Shown here in pieces: positions 23,783-36,100 of a stretch of 40,246 bases of DNA. Location of the stretch: positions 1 through 40,246 of the IMG/VR virus record IMGVR_UViG_3300017730_000027, one strand, 5' to 3'. The notes below the pieces were generated by a model, which saw nothing but the letters and a program-made list of their open reading frames with translations, was not told the origin of the DNA and ran no database searches. This DNA is from a virus. Each line of letters starts with the position of its first letter. Within the stretch, counting starts at the first letter, position 1. The position numbers and the translations under genes were made by a program.

Positions 23783-24346
23783 ATGGCAAACATTACAGAA
23801 ATTTTAGGTACCGACTCGGTATCGTCTTCAAGACCAACTATTAACAGTAACTTTGAGTTGTTAAACGACGAGTTAGCTTCAGTAATTGCACTTTTAAATC
23901 CTACTACTTCGGTATTATCGGGTTTATCTAGCGCAACTACAAGTTCATTAACAGTTAATGATGGTACGAATCTTTTAGTAGCAAACTCATCTGGTTTATC
24001 AGTTAGTACGGCAGCAGCGTTTGCTGGTAACGTTTCACTAGGTGGTAGAATAGCTAAGTCTGGTGTTGTTGGAACAGCTTCAACTCCTGCAGCTAACTTA
24101 CAACCATCTGAGATTACAAAAGGTTCTTACTTTATTAACGCTGGGTTTACAATCCCAACTGCAGTTGATGGAACAGAAGTAACTTTGATTAATGCAGCGA
24201 CAGGTGCGGTGACCGTACAGAACGGAACAGGTGCTACTATCGCAGCAACATCTATGCAATTAGATGGCGTTAACTCAACTTTAACATTAAGATGTTTTGA
24301 AAACAAATGGTATATTATTAGCGCATACGCTTGTACTATATCCTAA
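23783..24346 (+). CDS. Short tail-fibre-type structural protein
   Basis: A 187-residue protein beginning with ANITEILGTDSVSSSRPTIN, then SNFELLNDEL, a pattern shared with the fibre protein at 38266 and likely to be an attachment module. The rest is Ala/Thr/Gly/Ser-rich beta structure of the kind found in trimeric fibre shafts (SVLSGLSSATTSSLTVNDGT). It ends in a compact segment with two cysteines (LRCFENKWYIISAYACTIS). The gene lies 6 nt after the gp7-like stop and 24 nt before the next large structural gene. I infer a short fibre or decoration protein on the wedge. Confidence 0.6.
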   Translation: MANITEILGTDSVSSSRPTINSNFELLNDELASVIALLNPTTSVLSGLSSATTSSLTVNDGTNLLVANSSGLSVSTAAAFAGNVSLGGRIAKSGVVGTASTPAANLQPSEITKGSYFINAGFTIPTAVDGTEVTLINAATGAVTVQNGTGATIAATSMQLDGVNSTLTLRCFENKWYIISAYACTIS

Positions 24347-24370
24347 ATTAATTAAACTGAAACCTAATAG

Positions 24371-26311
24371 ATGGCAACTCCTTTAGTTAGAATACCGCAG
24401 CCACAAGGCGGCACGATGTATGCTTTTGCTTCTTCAGCAAGAGATATGACTAGGGCGTTTAACAGTTCTGATCTGAACTTTGAGTTTAGTAAATTCGCTT
24501 TACTAGACTTACCAGATTTTACAGACTCTGTGAACGGCTCTAATACTATTGACTTTGAATTAAATTTAAAGCAAGCATCAGGACAGGCTTATGTAGCTGG
24601 GCAACCTAATGTAGATTGGGCACAAACTTTCCAGAACTATGCTTTAAATATGGAAGAGATTCTTTTAAAGGATGATGACTATGATCCAATTATTTTAGCA
24701 TCTGACTCTGAAAAGATTTTCTTTAAGTGGTTATCTTCATTGGGAGCAATTGGCTTTAGACCTACAGATTCTAATGAATCTAGTACAGGTGCTTATGCGG
24801 AAAATGATAATGCAATTCTAGGAGGTTCTAACTACGATAGAGTAGTAAAATATTTAGGTACTATTGACGCAGAGAATGATGTGGCTTACCAAGGTAATAC
24901 ATATCACGAAGTCTATATTAACGTACCAACGTCTGTTGGAAATACTCCGTTGGTTTTATTTAAGCCAACCGACTATAATACATCAGCTACTAAATTATTC
25001 CCAACAGATAGTGAAGCTGCTAATGTTGAGGGAAGAGAGGGTCAAACACACCCAGATCCAAATTTGAATATGTCTCCGGTTGTAGATAACTGGACTCAAA
25101 GCCAAGGAGCATACTATGATATTGCAACAAATGCTACGGATTCTGTGGGTATTGACTTTGATACAGCTTCTTATGCTGGGATTCAAAATAATCCTGATGT
25201 AAAGTCTCTATTAGACTTTGCTAAGACTGGGCAACAATTTAGATTTAATGCCGTTTTAGTTTACTATGATTTATATAGCCAGTCAGTTCCAGCAAATAGA
25301 TCTACCAACCTATATGGTATCTTAATCTTAGATGATATTTTAGATGCTTACGGACCTGGTACAAAAATACATGAACAAATTAAGTTTAAGCCTAACGAAG
25401 TTACCGGTCTTAATGGTAATGCTTATTCATTAAAATTAAATCTTAAATTTAATTCATCTCTAGATAATGTAGGAGTTGAGACAAGTGTAAATGACTTTAC
25501 TACTTTCTCAATGGATCTTTTCATGGATACGACTACAGCTTTAGAAAATGCGACCGATTTATTATTACAAACTAATAATAGGTATTCTAAAGTTACAGAT
25601 AGATTAGATAGTCTAGAGAATATAATTCTAGGTACTGCAAAAGCAGCAGCACTAGAGGCTAGAATACAAGAATTAGAAGATGACTTTACAGCATCTTCAT
25701 TACAGTTACAAGATTCAACAGCGTTATTAGATCTTGTAAATAATGCACATGCTAAAATTAATCAATTAATAGATGGCACGATTCCAGTAGAATTACAATA
25801 TAATACAGATGTAATTTTTGCAGGAAAGGGAACTACAGTTGATAAATCAGTAGCTGGTAAGATTAAAGTAAACAATAACGTTGATGGTTATGTTGTTGCT
25901 GATGTATTTACATGGGATATTGCATCTAAGACGGTCGTTAGCCAATTATCTACAAGTAACATATTCGATCCTACCACGGCTAATCAATATGGGGTATGGT
26001 CTAAATTAGTTCCTTTCTCTAATAGATTAAGCTTAAAGAACATTACAAGTTCTGGGGTATTCAATGGAGACTTGAATATATACATTGATGATTCTACTAA
26101 TGGTTGGTCAAAAGGCCAAATCCTTAGAGTTGCATTAGATAACATTGACATTAACGGAAACAATATAAAAATTTGGACGGGTGCTTCAACAAGTTTCAAT
26201 CAAGCAGTTGCAAACATTGACCCTTCGCAGTTGATTACAACAACTCCGTATATTGAAGTAGTATGTATGGACCCATCCAATTACGTATTTGAAGCAGATA
26301 TTTTAAGATAA
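24371..26311 (+). CDS. Large baseplate or fibre-base structural protein
   Basis: A 646-residue protein at the position of T4 gp8, without recognisable sequence identity to it. The N-terminal about 380 residues are beta-rich (VRIPQPQGGTMYAFASSARD; later GQQFRFNAVLVYYDLY and YGILILDDILDAYGPG). Residues 391-470 form a coiled coil (RYSKVTDRLDSLENIILGTA, then ALEARIQELEDDFTASSLQL), and 480-646 is again beta-rich. A globular-coil-globular layout fits a trimeric connector between wedge and fibre. It ends one base before the ATG of the following 1239-residue gene. Role is inferred from architecture and order. Confidence 0.6.
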   Translation: MATPLVRIPQPQGGTMYAFASSARDMTRAFNSSDLNFEFSKFALLDLPDFTDSVNGSNTIDFELNLKQASGQAYVAGQPNVDWAQTFQNYALNMEEILLKDDDYDPIILASDSEKIFFKWLSSLGAIGFRPTDSNESSTGAYAENDNAILGGSNYDRVVKYLGTIDAENDVAYQGNTYHEVYINVPTSVGNTPLVLFKPTDYNTSATKLFPTDSEAANVEGREGQTHPDPNLNMSPVVDNWTQSQGAYYDIATNATDSVGIDFDTASYAGIQNNPDVKSLLDFAKTGQQFRFNAVLVYYDLYSQSVPANRSTNLYGILILDDILDAYGPGTKIHEQIKFKPNEVTGLNGNAYSLKLNLKFNSSLDNVGVETSVNDFTTFSMDLFMDTTTALENATDLLLQTNNRYSKVTDRLDSLENIILGTAKAAALEARIQELEDDFTASSLQLQDSTALLDLVNNAHAKINQLIDGTIPVELQYNTDVIFAGKGTTVDKSVAGKIKVNNNVDGYVVADVFTWDIASKTVVSQLSTSNIFDPTTANQYGVWSKLVPFSNRLSLKNITSSGVFNGDLNIYIDDSTNGWSKGQILRVALDNIDINGNNIKIWTGASTSFNQAVANIDPSQLITTTPYIEVVCMDPSNYVFEADILR

Positions 26312-26312
26312 T

Positions 26313-29300
26313 ATGAACACAAACAACTCTATTTCCAACTCATTAAAAAGGCTCCTAGAGCTTAATACTAATTCATTAAAGACTTTTGAAAGAATTAATG
26401 AAGCAGTTACAACCGAGCAAAAAAGTATTCCATTAGAAATACTTACTGACGAGGGCACTAAAATAGTGTCTATTCCTGGGTTTGGATATATGCAAAAGGA
26501 GTTACAGAGATTAGATACTAATCTTAAAGCCCTAACTGGATTAGGTAAAGGCTCAACTAAGATTAAGTTACCTGATGGGACTTTTCAAAATATTATTACA
26601 TCTGCATTAAAAACTCCTGCAAGTGATTTTACTACAGTAGACAGACCTATTAACTTTTTTACTGCTCCTAATTATTTTGCAGAGGATTTCTTAAATCCAA
26701 TGTTAAAGACCTCTTTTGATGTTAGCGGTCAAATTCCAAATGACACAGAAAGAGTTTTAGTAAAAAGAATTATTTTTGATTCTTCAAATCAAACAGCGGT
26801 AGAGTGGTTTAATGATAATTATAGAAACCAAGAGAGTGTCGATTATTTAACTGCAATTAGAGATGTAGTAAATAATAACATTGCATATATCGTTGATGAA
26901 GAATTAAGAGATATGCCATATAGAACTGGACAATATACTGGAAAGTTTGATGTCTTATCAATTTCTAATTCTCAAAGAGAAGTTCTTGAAAACGGTGTTA
27001 CTATAAAACAAGCTATTAAATTATATACTTTAGATAAATTAACATATTCAGATAAAACTAAAGATCTAGATGAGACTGAGTTACTCCGCGTTGGAGATGA
27101 ACTAATGGTCGCTGGTGGTTCTAAAAACACAAGGTATAGAATTGACAAGCTGGATTCTTCAACAAGACAGGTTGAGCTTAGATTAATTGAAGGATATGAG
27201 GCTATTAAGATCGGAGCTAATGTGCTCGGTATCTATAAAAATGAAGATAATAATTTACAAGTTGAAATTCCATGTGGATTTAACGAGAGAGTTTTAATGT
27301 TTATGAAAGCAATTGATGCTGATTCTAAACTATTAGCAGAGAACTGGTCTCCAGGTGTTGGTTATTATACAAATGAATTAACACTTACACAAGAAGATGG
27401 TGTGCAGATTACTTTAGCTGAATACTATAAAGAGAATGTAGCTGACTTTAGTAGAATGATTGACGCTTTAAAAGTAGATTCAATTCCACCTGCTGCAGTT
27501 GGTGTAACTCCAGATGCTCCTACTTTGGATGGTGCTAACTTTAAAGTAGTTCAGATTAATACACATCTTGGTGCAAATGATGCTAAAGGCAAAATCACTA
27601 AGCTATCTGCTGATAAAATTACAGTGGATGAAGGTGTTAAAAAATTAGATACTACAATTGCTAAAAAGCGTGAAGAGATTGCTACTAAAAAATATGAATC
27701 TGAAGTACAAAAAGATAAAGATAAATCAGAATTAAATTCTTTAATTGAAGAGAGAACATCAGAGGCTAAATTATTTAACTCTATTGTAAATCAAATACAA
27801 AGTGTTTCTGCAGATACTAATGTTAAAAAGGCTAGTCCTAAATATAGAATTAGAGGTTTCTGGGCTATTCCAGGGGCTAAGAAGGTTGCAGATACTGCAA
27901 ACCAAGAAGTTGTACAATTTATTGTCGCATATAGATACTTATCTACTTCTGGTAAATCTGGAGAAGCTGCTCAACTTAAATTCGCAGAGAATGGTAGAGA
28001 AAAAACAGCAGTGTTCTCAAACTGGAACGAAAAGAAAACTAAAGTAAGACCTAGAGCTAAGTCCGTTAATCCAGATGGAACTGTTGCTACTAAGTTTACA
28101 TGGCAAGAATCTAAGATTGAAGATGGTCAAGAGATTAACTTTAATCAATTAGATATTCCTATTAGCCAGGGTGAAACTGTAGAAATTAAAGTTAAATCTA
28201 TTTCAGAGGCAGGTTACCCACAGAATCCAATTATTTCTGATTGGTCAGAATCAATGACAGTTGCTTTCCCGGAAGCAGAAATTGATACCACAGATATTGC
28301 TGCAACAGTTGAGGCTAATTTAGCTGAATTAGCTAGAGTAAGAATGAACGAAGAGCTAACTGCTCAAGGAGTTTATACTCACGTTGGAGATTCATTTACT
28401 GCTAACGAAAGTTATTACGCTCACGTTGCTACAAATATTGCATCTGGATTTTTATCTCCGGAACAAAAACCAATCTCAGTTTATGATAAGATTGCAGAGT
28501 TAGAAGCTCAGATTGCTGGACTTAAAGGTACGGTTGAGGCTGAAGTTGGTGAACTTGTTGTTAAAATCGTTGCTGAAGATGGTACTGTAACTAACGTTGC
28601 TAAAGATACTACGATTCAGTTATTTGCTGGTTACTATGTCGACGAGGTTGCAGACTTAACAATTAGAAAGGGACATATTGTAAATAAAACATTTAAACTA
28701 CAATTAGAAAATAGTAAAGCTACAAAACTAGAATTAGTTTCTAGACTAGTGGGTGATAGAAATAAAGCTGCTTATAGATCTTCATCAGGAAACTCAACAG
28801 AGAGTAGTAACAAGTTTGGTTTAGCGTTAAATGATAATAACGCAGATAACTTTGATACTAAAGTTGAAAATGATACTTATTATCTAACTGAAGGTAAATA
28901 TGATTTAGCTCCTATTCAATTCCAAAACGTAGATACAAATACAGTTGATGAGTCGGGTACTGCGCCTTATCAATCTGCACAAAGAAGAGGCCAATTCGTT
29001 TATAGTAGGTTTATGGATATTGCAAATCAAAACCCTCATTATATAGTTGAACCTCTTGAAACTGTAACTCAACCTTTTGATATTACTGACTATGAACATG
29101 GTTTAAGTTATGACGCAACTTCTCCTTTAGCTTCTACTAATGGAGTTAATGATTTTATATGGTCAGGTGAATTTGGCCAAGGAGCTGGAAGTGCACCTTA
29201 TGGTACTGCTGAAATGTGGGATAATACTAAAGTTAATACAACTTCTATTAGTAATGTTACTCTTTACGGGTATAATAGAGGTTTATATTTACATAAAGAC

Positions 29301-30032
29301 CACCCTCTTTTAGAAAACGTATGGGAGGATGCTAATGCTGCCGAGGCTATTGATATAAATACTGTTAGAGATAGTATGATTTTCTCAATGCCTAAAACTG
29401 CAACACAGGCGACAGGAGCTACACTATTTAGTTTCTTTGGATATAATTCTAATTTGAATAGTGTTGGTATTGGAAATAAACAACAGACTGCTTATCATAA
29501 TGGTAGAGGCTTAAGTGCACAGACAGTAGATGCAGACCTGGGAAGACCGATTAAGATGTCTTTTGAAGAAAACGATCAGTATTTGTTAGGTGGTAGATCT
29601 TGTGGCTCATTCTTATACATGTCTCCGATCAACATAGAAACACTAAAGGTTGGTGGTGACACTAGAAGAAGTAAAAAAGAAATAAACCCTAAAAAAGATA
29701 ATGAATCTAACGCGGTTTCTGTAGATATTGTATTTCAGTATAGAATGACTGATTACTTTGGTAATAACGAATCTTTAGATACTGGTAGAATTGGAGGATT
29801 TGCTAGATTAGCTTACAACAACTTGACATATACTAAAAAAGTTGGCTTTGATATTTTCGATAAGTATGGTGAACAATTCTCATTTGATTTCGAGGTGTTT
29901 GCTAAATATAGTCCAAAAGGTAAAAACTTAAACTCAATTAAGGCTGCTAGATTGACTAGAAACGTATCGACTACTCCAATCCAAACATGGTATACTCAGG
30001 ATAATCGAGGTAGGAATATAATCCAGGAATAA
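26313..30032 (+). CDS. Very large tail/baseplate structural protein with coiled coils and an Fn3-like domain
   Basis: A 1239-residue protein starting 1 nt after the previous stop. Visible parts: an N-terminal helical segment (1-60), a beta-rich body (100-400), a charged coiled coil at about 430-490 (VKKLDTTIAKKREEIATKKY onward), a probable Fn3-like domain at about 509-650 ending in VEIKVKSISEAGYPQNPIIS and DWSESMTVAFP, a second short coil near 726-752 (KIAELEAQIAGLKGTVEAEV), and a C-terminal beta-rich half. Fn3 domains followed by coils are common in tail-tip and fibre proteins. No enzymatic motif was seen. The gene ends 76 nt before the next start, with a TATA-like motif in between. Confidence 0.6.
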   Translation: MNTNNSISNSLKRLLELNTNSLKTFERINEAVTTEQKSIPLEILTDEGTKIVSIPGFGYMQKELQRLDTNLKALTGLGKGSTKIKLPDGTFQNIITSALKTPASDFTTVDRPINFFTAPNYFAEDFLNPMLKTSFDVSGQIPNDTERVLVKRIIFDSSNQTAVEWFNDNYRNQESVDYLTAIRDVVNNNIAYIVDEELRDMPYRTGQYTGKFDVLSISNSQREVLENGVTIKQAIKLYTLDKLTYSDKTKDLDETELLRVGDELMVAGGSKNTRYRIDKLDSSTRQVELRLIEGYEAIKIGANVLGIYKNEDNNLQVEIPCGFNERVLMFMKAIDADSKLLAENWSPGVGYYTNELTLTQEDGVQITLAEYYKENVADFSRMIDALKVDSIPPAAVGVTPDAPTLDGANFKVVQINTHLGANDAKGKITKLSADKITVDEGVKKLDTTIAKKREEIATKKYESEVQKDKDKSELNSLIEERTSEAKLFNSIVNQIQSVSADTNVKKASPKYRIRGFWAIPGAKKVADTANQEVVQFIVAYRYLSTSGKSGEAAQLKFAENGREKTAVFSNWNEKKTKVRPRAKSVNPDGTVATKFTWQESKIEDGQEINFNQLDIPISQGETVEIKVKSISEAGYPQNPIISDWSESMTVAFPEAEIDTTDIAATVEANLAELARVRMNEELTAQGVYTHVGDSFTANESYYAHVATNIASGFLSPEQKPISVYDKIAELEAQIAGLKGTVEAEVGELVVKIVAEDGTVTNVAKDTTIQLFAGYYVDEVADLTIRKGHIVNKTFKLQLENSKATKLELVSRLVGDRNKAAYRSSSGNSTESSNKFGLALNDNNADNFDTKVENDTYYLTEGKYDLAPIQFQNVDTNTVDESGTAPYQSAQRRGQFVYSRFMDIANQNPHYIVEPLETVTQPFDITDYEHGLSYDATSPLASTNGVNDFIWSGEFGQGAGSAPYGTAEMWDNTKVNTTSISNVTLYGYNRGLYLHKDHPLLENVWEDANAAEAIDINTVRDSMIFSMPKTATQATGATLFSFFGYNSNLNSVGIGNKQQTAYHNGRGLSAQTVDADLGRPIKMSFEENDQYLLGGRSCGSFLYMSPINIETLKVGGDTRRSKKEINPKKDNESNAVSVDIVFQYRMTDYFGNNESLDTGRIGGFARLAYNNLTYTKKVGFDIFDKYGEQFSFDFEVFAKYSPKGKNLNSIKAARLTRNVSTTPIQTWYTQDNRGRNIIQE

Positions 30033-30059
30033 TCTTTCATTTGGTTAGATAATAATCTT

Positions 30060-30070
30060 GATATATAATA
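30060..30070 (+). promoter_or_regulatory. Candidate promoter of the giant structural gene (GATATATAATA)
   Basis: TATA-like motif identical in its first nine bases to the one at 14917, 49 nt upstream of the ATG at 30109. It would give the 8-kb gene its own transcript. A weak 5-bp inverted repeat (AGAGA 30070-30074 with TCTCT 30083-30087) follows. Confidence 0.4.
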
Positions 30071-30108
30071 GAGACGGAAGTATCTCTAAAATAAAGATTT
30101 AAAACTGA

Positions 30109-33100
30109 ATGGCAAATATAAGTTTTCAACTTAATACTACAGCAGGCTTTACAACTGCAGCAGGAGCAATAACAAACTGGGGAACCGGTACTGTTATTAC
30201 GGCTTGGGCTGATATGGCAGGGCAAGATCTTGCCAACGGAGAAACTGTTTACGAGAACAATGATGAAAATCCTGATGCAGCTTCAGGTACTTTAAGTAGT
30301 GCGTTTACAGGGAATGCAACTGACTTTTTTGCATTTGAAAAATCAGATGGTACTATTGCTGCAGTTCAAATAGATGCAGCAGGTCTAGTTAGTACACTTA
30401 CGACAACAACTACTACAGCCGCACCTCAATATACTATAACAGTTACTCCAGGTTTAACAGTTAACGAGGGTGATACATTTAATGTTGTCTTTCAATACGC
30501 CGGAGGAGGAACGACAGGCCTTACGGTAACTGGTTCTGCAACAGAGGCAGATTTTTCAACATGGCCAACTGGGATTGGAACGGGAAATACTACAGGAACT
30601 TTAGATTTTACAGGTGGAAATACAGTAGATTTAGAGTTTACGGTAGACCAAGATGCTTCTTTTAATGAGGGAAGTGAAAATATTATATTTACTTTAACGG
30701 ATGGTACCACTGAAACTGTAAATATTACAGATTCAAGTACAAACCAGCCGCCAGTTGCTGGCGCTGGGAACTTTACAGTTCAACAAACCGGTACAGGAAA
30801 TGACGAGGTTACAATAGACCTTTCTGGAACAGGAGTCTCAGATCCTGAAAATGACGCTTTAACTTGGATAATAACAAGTCTGCCTGGTAATGGAGATTTG
30901 TATGACAACGCTTTACAAAACACGGTTTTATCAACAGTACCATATACAATAACACAAGATCCGAACGGAGATGCATATAAGGTTGTTTACAAACCAGGTA
31001 ATACTTTTATAGGTAATACTTCTTTTCAATATAAAGTACAGGATTCAAACGGACAAGATTCCGGAGTTGCTACAATTTCTATTTCAGTAACTCAGCCTCA
31101 AAATCAACCTCCAGTTGCTACCAATGTTTCTGATACGTTTCAAGCGGGTAGTTCTGTAAATAAATTCTTTTCTAGAGAAGCAACGGATGACGACTCCGGG
31201 GTTACTTTTGAATGGTGTTTAAATGACGGACCGCCTGCAACAATACAGACGCTTGCACAAATCAATAGCGCATTAAGCCATGGTACAGTGGCTCCAACGT
31301 CTGGGGAAGGTTTTGTTTATACAACGACTACTATATTAAATCCTAATGATACTACGGTTAGTGATATATTTTATTTTAAAGCAATAGATGCTGAGGGTGA
31401 AGAAGATATAGGCCAGGTGCAGTTTCAACTTCAACCTCCGGGTAATAACCCACCCCAGTTTAATGCTAATCCTCCTAGTAATGCAATCGAGATCGAACAA
31501 GGAAGTGCTTGGACTAACTCGACTCCAATAACAGCAACTGATCCAAATGGAGATGTTGTAACTATTACTATCGTTTCTATTGGAGGTACAGATACTGGAG
31601 CTATTGCTAATTTTAGTAATGGTGTATTATCAGTTACGGGAACTCAGGCTAATGCTACAATTACCGTTACATTAAGAGCAACTGATGAATTTGGTGAATC
31701 TGGAACAGATATAACTTATAGCTTTACTGTTCAAGGTGTTCCATATAGAGCTCTTAAAAAATCTACATTTACAAACTCAGATTCGTCTGCATGTTCACAA
31801 GAAAGAACATCATCTCCTGCATATTATTATGATACTGGTAATGGCGGCGCTACATTCCTAGGTGATTTAACGACCGGTGGTTTTTTATATACAACTTCTG
31901 CTTTAACTAGTAAGGTAATTCCTACATCTAATTCAAATACTTGGGTTTCTGTAGAGGAGAATATAGGGCAAAATGTTACTATAAGAGCTATTAAACTTAA
32001 TGGTGCTGACGGAGCTATTGAAGAAATTTTAAGCTGTACAGTTACTGGTGGGGCGGCATGGCCTATTTTAATTAGATATGCTGCTAACGATAACCTTTAT
32101 TGTGATGGTGTTTATGAAGAGGGAGAGGCTTGGCAAAATATTGCAGATGGTGCAACACTAACAGATGTTGTTTCTGTAGGTGGTCAGCTATTTACGTCAG
32201 AGTATTATGCTAACCAATATGCTGGTTCTATAGCTCCTGCAGAATTCTTATTAGAAAATGGTATTTACAATCAAGCGGATGATGTTGAGATTCCAAGTAG
32301 AGGATATTACTTTTACAATAGTGGTTGGCAAACAAATCCAAATCCAGAGGCCAACGATCCAACTAACGATCCAAATTCAATAGTAACAGTAGATAGACTA
32401 TATGTGTGCCAGCCGGATATTGTGTATCAAAATAAATCTATTGACGTATATTGGTATACTGCAGATCCTGCGAATATAGGGTCAGTATGTAGTGCTAAAA
32501 ATGGCCTAACATGGAACGAGTCCAAAGATAATTTTGATCCAATCACCATTTATTACAGACAAGATGTTGAAGATACAGATACTTGGACTTTATTAGATAT
32601 TGCTAAAAATCAAACACTAGTCTTTATTTCTGCTTTGGCAGCAGAAAATAAAAACTATCCTTTATTACAGCCCAGTTCAGTCTTATTAGACTCTACATCT
32701 GGAGAATTTGTATTATGGGATAATGAAAATTATACTGGTTATGACGGCTCTTATAGATGGTACGCCTTTTCACCAGATGATGGTAATTCATTAACACAAG
32801 ATAACTTATTAGAAGTAGCCACAGATACTTCAGTTTTAGGTACATGTACAGACGGTATTATGGGTCCTGATGCTGATTATTCTAGACCAGCACTTTGGAC
32901 TATTAGCAGCGGTCAACCATTTTTAATCGGTGCTCCATCTGGATCTAGAAATTCTATGTACTATGCGTTTTACGGTTGTGAAACTGAATTAAATCCAGGA
33001 ATACCGGGCGGCACGCCGTACTATCCTGTTTATATTGTGGATGGTATGTCAGATTATTTAGAGTTTGGTTTATCTGGAGTTTCATATATTAATGATTTTG

Positions 33101-36100
33101 TTAATACTATAACAAACAGTTCCCTAAGTAGAGCTCAGATTAAAACAGAGAGTGGTAAATGTTTTACATATACTAATGCAATTATTGCAACAAATATTGA
33201 GGAAGCTGTAAGCTTTATGAATGCTGAGATTGATGGTATTACTGGAGATGTTCCTGCTATAGCAGTTTCTATAAATGCAATTGATTTAGGTTTTGGAAGC
33301 CAGGCTAACGTAAGCTGGAAAGAGGTTAATCAATCGGATTCCACAGCGTGTTATGAATGTTCAATACAAACAGGTGGAGGATGGAGTACGTATACGTTCC
33401 CGTCGATTAATAATGCTGATATTTTAAATAGAACAATACCTAATTTTGACCTAGAAGAAAACTATACGTTGGATAATGTATCTAGGCCTTTATTAAGAAC
33501 TAATCCTAAGTTATCAACAAACGCTAAATTAGTAGCAAATAGCACAGATCAAATATTTATAGAGTCTATTGATGCAACTAAAGAGTTAGCATCTGTTGAA
33601 TATAAAAAGTGGGAGTTAAACCCAGGTGGAGCGTGGTCTTATGACTTGTATAAATTCTTTAAGAATAATGCTACTCCATCCGATATGATTTATTCAACTA
33701 GAGTTGACTATTCAAACTTCGCGGTACAGGATAGTTTTGATAAACAAATAGAAGAGGTTTATCACTATGGAACTACATATAACTATTCTAAGCTTCACGA
33801 TGAAGATTTAAGGATGTTAGCACCTATTTGGCTAGATAAAGATATTCCAAAAAGGTTTGTTATTTTTAGAGTTAACGACCCTGTTGGAGAAATGGATTTT
33901 GATACTAGAAGTAATTTTAATAATATACAAGATATTCTTAAAAACTCTGAAATAGTTAAAACTTTTGATTTAACTTCAGAATCATCTTTAGGTAAATATA
34001 TTAGAAACCATGTAAACTCTGAGTCTTTTCCTAAGGCTCCAGTACAGTTTAATTTTGCTAGAGAAGAAAAGAGTAGCTTTAAAGGTATTGATTTAGGTAA
34101 AGGTGGTTTTACGTCAAAGGGTGAATATTTATATAAAGACTTTGTAAGATCTGATAATCCTTTAATTTCTAGCAACGCTTTAATTACTGATGGGTTTGAA
34201 AGAAATAACCTTGCATGTGCAAACTTAATAAATTTAGAGTTTTTATTTGATGACAATAATGCACCGGATTATTCTATTAATAGATATTTTGGTTTATATG
34301 TAAATGATATTGATTCGGGATATGGTAGCCTGTTAAGCTCTAATAATGGTAGTGCTATATTTAAAAGTTTAAATTCTTATATTAATGAATCTCCTGATTC
34401 TGCGATTCCTAGTTTTAAACAAATATCTTCAACCCCTACTTTAGGCTATCTTTCGGTTAGTGATAAATTCTATAAAATATCACCTAAATCATCTTATGAT
34501 AGTAAAAGTTTAAATGTGATTGTAGAAGATAGTGCTAATGAAATTCCAAACGAAATTAAAATAGATACGAACGGTAATTCAATTGATATAGTAAAAGAAG
34601 ATTCCGCAGGGTTTGACTTTGTTAAATTTTCAGTAACGGGTACTCCAGCTATAAATGATAGGTTTGTGGTATTTGAATCTAGAGAGTCTTCATATTCTAT
34701 TAAGTTCTTAAGACATATTCCAAACGAGGCTTGGACGCTTGTTATTAATAACGCCGGCACTGTCATAACATCTCAGATTATACTACAGTCTAGTTTGTAT
34801 GCATCTTTTTTATCTATTAAAAACTTGTTTGCAAATGAGGCAAATATAGATGTAACCTGGGATTTAGATAATAAAGAACTTTTTATTACAGAGAAGATTG
34901 CTACATTAGGAGATTTAGAAGTGTCCTTTACACCAGTCGATGCTCTTACTTCTAGTTCTATTGCTAAAGTTACTCAAATTCAAACTTCTGTTAATTTAGA
35001 TAACTCAACGTTTTTTGCAACACATGGATTAGAGAGTGGAACTTTTGATAGTACATCATTTTCTTTACAAGGTAGTAATATCGATATAGCTAGAGCTATG
35101 GTAGGGTGTATTAATAATAGCCCTATTAATTTTGAAGCTGTTAGAGAAGATGGTTCATCGGAGTTTTATGTTAAAAGTAAAGTTAAGGGTTATAGGCTCT
35201 TACAGTCTGGAGTTTTAATACCTAATGCCAACGCAAATGATTTTATTACTCTAGAAAATAGAGATACACAGACTGTATTAAGCCCTAACGGTTTACTTAA
35301 ATTAAGTACTTCAATACTAAATGATAATGAAGTTTACTATATGTCCGGTGGTAATTCTGCTGGAAAGTCTGTTTTAGTTACTAAAGATTCAGTTTCCGAT
35401 ATTGTAATTGGTGATATGCTACCAACTGTTTCTACAGGTCTTTACAATAAGGTAATAGATATTGTAGATGATATTGAAAGATCTAATTCTATTTACAAAA
35501 AGCTAATACTTGAAAAAGTAAACACATTGGAAAGTGGTGAAGAAAACATCTATGCTGATAATATTGTTAAGTTAGGTTTATTTTCTGCTTATGATATTCA
35601 TGATATGAATTTTGATTTTTATGATCGATCAAATTCAGACTTAAAAGAATTAGAATATGAGACTAGTGCAACTATTAATTATGAGCCTGAAAGAAGCCCT
35701 TCTAATACACTTACTGTTTTTGGTAACGATTATGATTTAACCCCGGATAATTACTTTAGCGGTATTAGCGATATTTTACCTGAAGAAACTTTAGATGAAT
35801 ATAATGAGATAAAGTTATGGAGTGAATATGATAGGTTAGAAGAAAACAACCTTAAGGAGTTTGTTGTAAGATCTAGAGTAGTTCCTAATATAAACAAATG
35901 GGCACTAAAAGATAGTTTAACCGTAAGAGAACAGCCGTATTATTTAAACGCAAATGAGGCTTTTGGTAGAACTAACTTTTCTCCAGACTTCGGAGCTGTA
36001 GGTAGAGATAGATTATCAATGACACATGAATGGTTTTATATGGATAGTATGCCTAAGTACTTACAATATAATCAACTTAATGACACATTTAGTTATGTAA

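Noticed and set aside
33795-34256. 153-codon minus-strand open frame inside the giant gene
   Set aside because: Lies wholly within a long, clearly coding plus-strand gene, has Ser/Leu/Lys-rich shadow composition and no promoter or leader.
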